Origin: Solirubrobacterales bacterium
GTDB taxonomy: Bacteria; Actinomycetota; Thermoleophilia; Solirubrobacterales; Solirubrobacteraceae
Assembly (NCBI GenBank): GCA_003244035.1
Contig: QHBV01000013.1
Coordinates: 1 to 23,178 of the forward strand
Reading direction: 5' to 3'
DNA: 23,178 nt
Part shown: piece by piece, positions 21,572-23,178 of the stretch
How positions within the stretch are numbered: position 1 is the stretch's first letter
Layout: each line of letters starts with the position of its first letter
Program-made: the position numbers and the translations under genes
Notes under the pieces: model-generated
The model's input: only the letters and a program-made list of their open reading frames with translations
What the model was told of the DNA's origin: nothing
Databases searched by the model: none

Positions 21572-22198
21572 ATGCGCTCTGGCCTGACCCTCCAGCGCCT
21601 GCTGGCGGTTGTGCTCGTTTCGCTGCTGGCGGCGATCGCCGTCGTGCTGGTTGTCGGCCGGCGGTCCGTCCACCCAGCGACCCTCGCCGCCAAGTCGCAG
21701 TTGGCTTGGTTCTTGCCTGCGGGGCTGCACGCGGCCGACTTCTCGCTCACCGACCAGAGCGGTCGGCGCGCGACCCTCTCCCAGTACCGCGGAAGCGTGG
21801 TCGTGCTGACCTTCATCCACTCGCTCTGCAAAGACACCTGCCCGTTCATGGTCGAGCAGATCAAGGGGGCGCTGAACGAGCTCCGAGGCCTAGGCCGCAA
21901 CGTCCCGGCGATCGGCGTCAGCGTCGCGCCGGCGGAGGACACTGTGGCCAACCGGCGCAGGTTCCTCGCGCGCCACGAGATGACCGGGCGTATGGCGTTC
22001 GTCAACGGCTCGGCGAGCGCCTTGCGCCGTGTCTGGCACGCCTACGCGATCCAGCCGGTCCAGGGTCCGATCGACCACTCCACCTACGTGCTGCTGATCG
22101 ACAAGCGTGGGATCGAGCGCGTCGGCATCCCGGCGGATGCGCTCACCCCCGACGGCCTGGCCTACGACATCGGCGCGCTCGAACGCGAGCCGGGTTAA
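21572..22198 (+). CDS. SCO1/SenC family copper-binding thioredoxin-fold protein
   Basis: The 208-aa product has an N-terminal membrane anchor (about residues 9-28) and an extracytoplasmic thioredoxin-like domain: DFSLTDQSGRRATLSQYRGS, VVLTFIHSLCKDTCPFMVEQ with the Cys86-x3-Cys90-Pro motif, and PIDHSTYVLLIDKRG with His169. Two Cys plus this His are the copper ligands of SCO proteins (PF02630), which deliver copper to the CuA site of cytochrome c oxidase or act in thiol redox. The preceding residue pattern VAPAEDTVANRRRFLARH matches the family's D-P-x-x-D-T region with Ala in place of the usual Asp. ATG 21572 gives the standard anchor; GTG 21533 would add 13 Arg-rich residues. It is convergent with the next gene over 28 bp. 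No cytochrome oxidase gene is in the window. Confidence 0.9.
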   Translation: MRSGLTLQRLLAVVLVSLLAAIAVVLVVGRRSVHPATLAAKSQLAWFLPAGLHAADFSLTDQSGRRATLSQYRGSVVVLTFIHSLCKDTCPFMVEQIKGALNELRGLGRNVPAIGVSVAPAEDTVANRRRFLARHEMTGRMAFVNGSASALRRVWHAYAIQPVQGPIDHSTYVLLIDKRGIERVGIPADALTPDGLAYDIGALEREPG

Positions 22199-22226
22199 GG
22201 CTACGGGCTGCTGCGGGGCCAGTGGC

Positions 22227-23177
22227 TCAGTCAGAACCGACCCCGTGGCGCTCGACCAGCGGCACGAGCTGCTCGCGTAGCTGCTCCGGTGAAACGGCTG
22301 GAATCTCGAAGCTGGCGGCGCCGTCGGCGGTACGGATCACGATATGGGCCCCCGGCTGCCGGCGCCGGAGACGACGAGCTCTGGTGGGCGGGAGCTCAAG
22401 CGCTCGGATCCTTTGCCATGGGAGGCGCCCGAGCAGGTCCTCTCCTGCGCGGAGGATATCCAGGCCGGATTCCGAGAAGCTCAGCTCTACATCCCGTTCG
22501 CCGTGCGCGAGGCTGGCGACCCCCCCGAGATGGATCGCGGTGAGGCGCAGCGGCCGGATCGTGCCGGTTGGCGCTTCCTCGCTGGAGGGCTTTGCCGCGG
22601 GCGCCTCCGTTGCCGCGGGCGCCGGTTCGGTCATGGGCGCCCGCTCGGCCGCGGGCGCCCGCTCGGCTGGCCGAGCGCTTCTGCCTGCTGGCGCGCTTCC
22701 GCCTCTTGGCGCCTTCTCGCCAGCTGGCGCCGACCGGGCGGCGCGCGCCGGCCGAGCCGCCGGCGACCGGCGAGCCGCGGGCGCCGGCGACGCGGGAGCC
22801 GCGGGCGCCGGCGGCGCTACCGGCGACGAACGAGCCGCGGGCGGCGGCTGCGCTACCCGCGATGGGCGAGTCGCGGGCGCCGGCGCCACCCCGAGCTCCG
22901 CCAAGCTGTCCTCGTAGGCAGGCGCCCCGGCGATTTCCTGCGCCCGGACCACGGCCGGATGGCTCAGCGCCTCGCCGAGCCCCACCCCCAGCTCCTCCGT
23001 CGCGACGGCCGCGAGCGCGCGGCGCCACTGCAGCCCATCGGCGCGGTCAGCCGCCTGCTGGACCATCCGTTCGAGCTGCTCAGGATCGAGCTTGACCACG
23101 TCCGCATGGGCCCTTGCGGCCTCGTCGAAGGCCGGGCGCAGACGGGTGAGGAGCATCTCCCGCCCGCGCTGCGCGAT
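22227..23177 (-). CDS. Uncharacterised protein with an Ala/Pro-rich linker (5' partial)
   Basis: The frame stays open to the right edge, and the residues before the first in-frame ATG (23156) look coding, so the true start is probably outside the window. From that ATG, 309 residues are visible. About 1-90 is a conserved-looking helical region (LLTRLRPAFDEAARAHADVV, QWRRALAAVATEELGVGLGE, HPAVVRAQEIAGAPAYEDSL). About 90-200 is a low-complexity Ala/Pro/Arg/Ser linker. About 200-309 is a second globular region (IRPLRLTAIHLGGVASL, SESGLDILRAGEDLLGRLPW, AHIVIRTADGAASFEIPAVS) with the strand pattern of a small beta-rich, possibly PH-like, domain. I do not recognise the family. No signal peptide is seen in the visible part. 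The linker DNA is strongly biased GC-rich repeat-like sequence and prone to length change. Confidence 0.7.
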   Translation of the reverse strand: MAQRGREMLLTRLRPAFDEAARAHADVVKLDPEQLERMVQQAADRADGLQWRRALAAVATEELGVGLGEALSHPAVVRAQEIAGAPAYEDSLAELGVAPAPATRPSRVAQPPPAARSSPVAPPAPAAPASPAPAARRSPAARPARAARSAPAGEKAPRGGSAPAGRSARPAERAPAAERAPMTEPAPAATEAPAAKPSSEEAPTGTIRPLRLTAIHLGGVASLAHGERDVELSFSESGLDILRAGEDLLGRLPWQRIRALELPPTRARRLRRRQPGAHIVIRTADGAASFEIPAVSPEQLREQLVPLVERHGVGSD

Positions 23178-23178
23178 C

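Noticed and set aside
22560..22890. GC-rich repetitive stretch as a CRISPR-like or mobile repeat array
   Set aside because: The words are irregular and codon-phased inside an open frame; they encode an Ala/Pro linker and have no spacers of constant length.

Overview
The window is very GC-rich, with strong G/C at third codon positions, frequent GTG starts and few Shine-Dalgarno sequences. Together with the gene content (DUF1707 protein, LytR C-terminal-domain protein, Deinococcus/actinobacteria-style leaderless promoters, SCO1, YVTN-type lipoprotein), this points to a chromosomal segment of a high-GC actinobacterium. A deep-branching soil lineage such as Thermoleophilia/Solirubrobacterales is my guess, not a demonstrated assignment. 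I see no mobile element, CRISPR array, tRNA or rRNA gene.

Region 1 (edge to 11731, + strand) is one long run of translationally coupled genes, most joined by 1-22 bp overlaps. In order: a membrane-anchored LytR_C protein (5' end outside the window), a ComA-like phosphosulfolactate synthase, a histidine-phosphatase-family enzyme, a secreted/anchored FlgD-Ig and amidohydrolase-like protein, a eukaryote-like D-amino-acid oxidase, a Wzx-like flippase, three glycosyltransferases (GT2, GT4, GT2), an initiating phosphoglycosyl transferase and an ATP-grasp ligase. The second half is a plausible lipid-linked surface-glycan pathway: priming, elongation, flipping and ligase decoration. The first half adds small-molecule chemistry (sulfite plus PEP, phosphate removal, amine oxidation) that might supply an unusual substituent.

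Region 2 (11697-14375) holds an alpha/beta hydrolase on the - strand, whose 3' end overlaps the ATP-grasp gene, then an SDR oxidoreductase with a strong ribosome binding site and a TenA-type protein. Region 3 (14397-16553, - strand) holds a lytic-transglycosylase-like envelope protein and a DUF1707 protein separated by a 19-bp palindrome.

Region 4 (16554-19588): a 439-bp non-coding stretch precedes sqdB (UDP-sulfoquinovose synthase, complete catalytic triad). A perfect 14-bp hairpin separates it from a convergent GtrA/dolichol-phosphate-mannose-synthase-like pair. Region 5 (19634-23178): pcm, diverging from a beta-propeller lipoprotein, then a SCO1-like copper protein, and finally the C-terminal part of an unrecognised protein with a long Ala/Pro-rich linker running off the right edge.

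Two themes deserve attention. First, two different enzymes that fix sulfite into C-S bonds (ComA-like and SqdB) lie about 15 kb apart among cell-surface glycan genes, suggesting a sulfonated envelope component. Second, at least four genes without a ribosome binding site have an A/T hexamer of -10 type ending exactly 6 nt before the start codon, indicating leaderless transcription.
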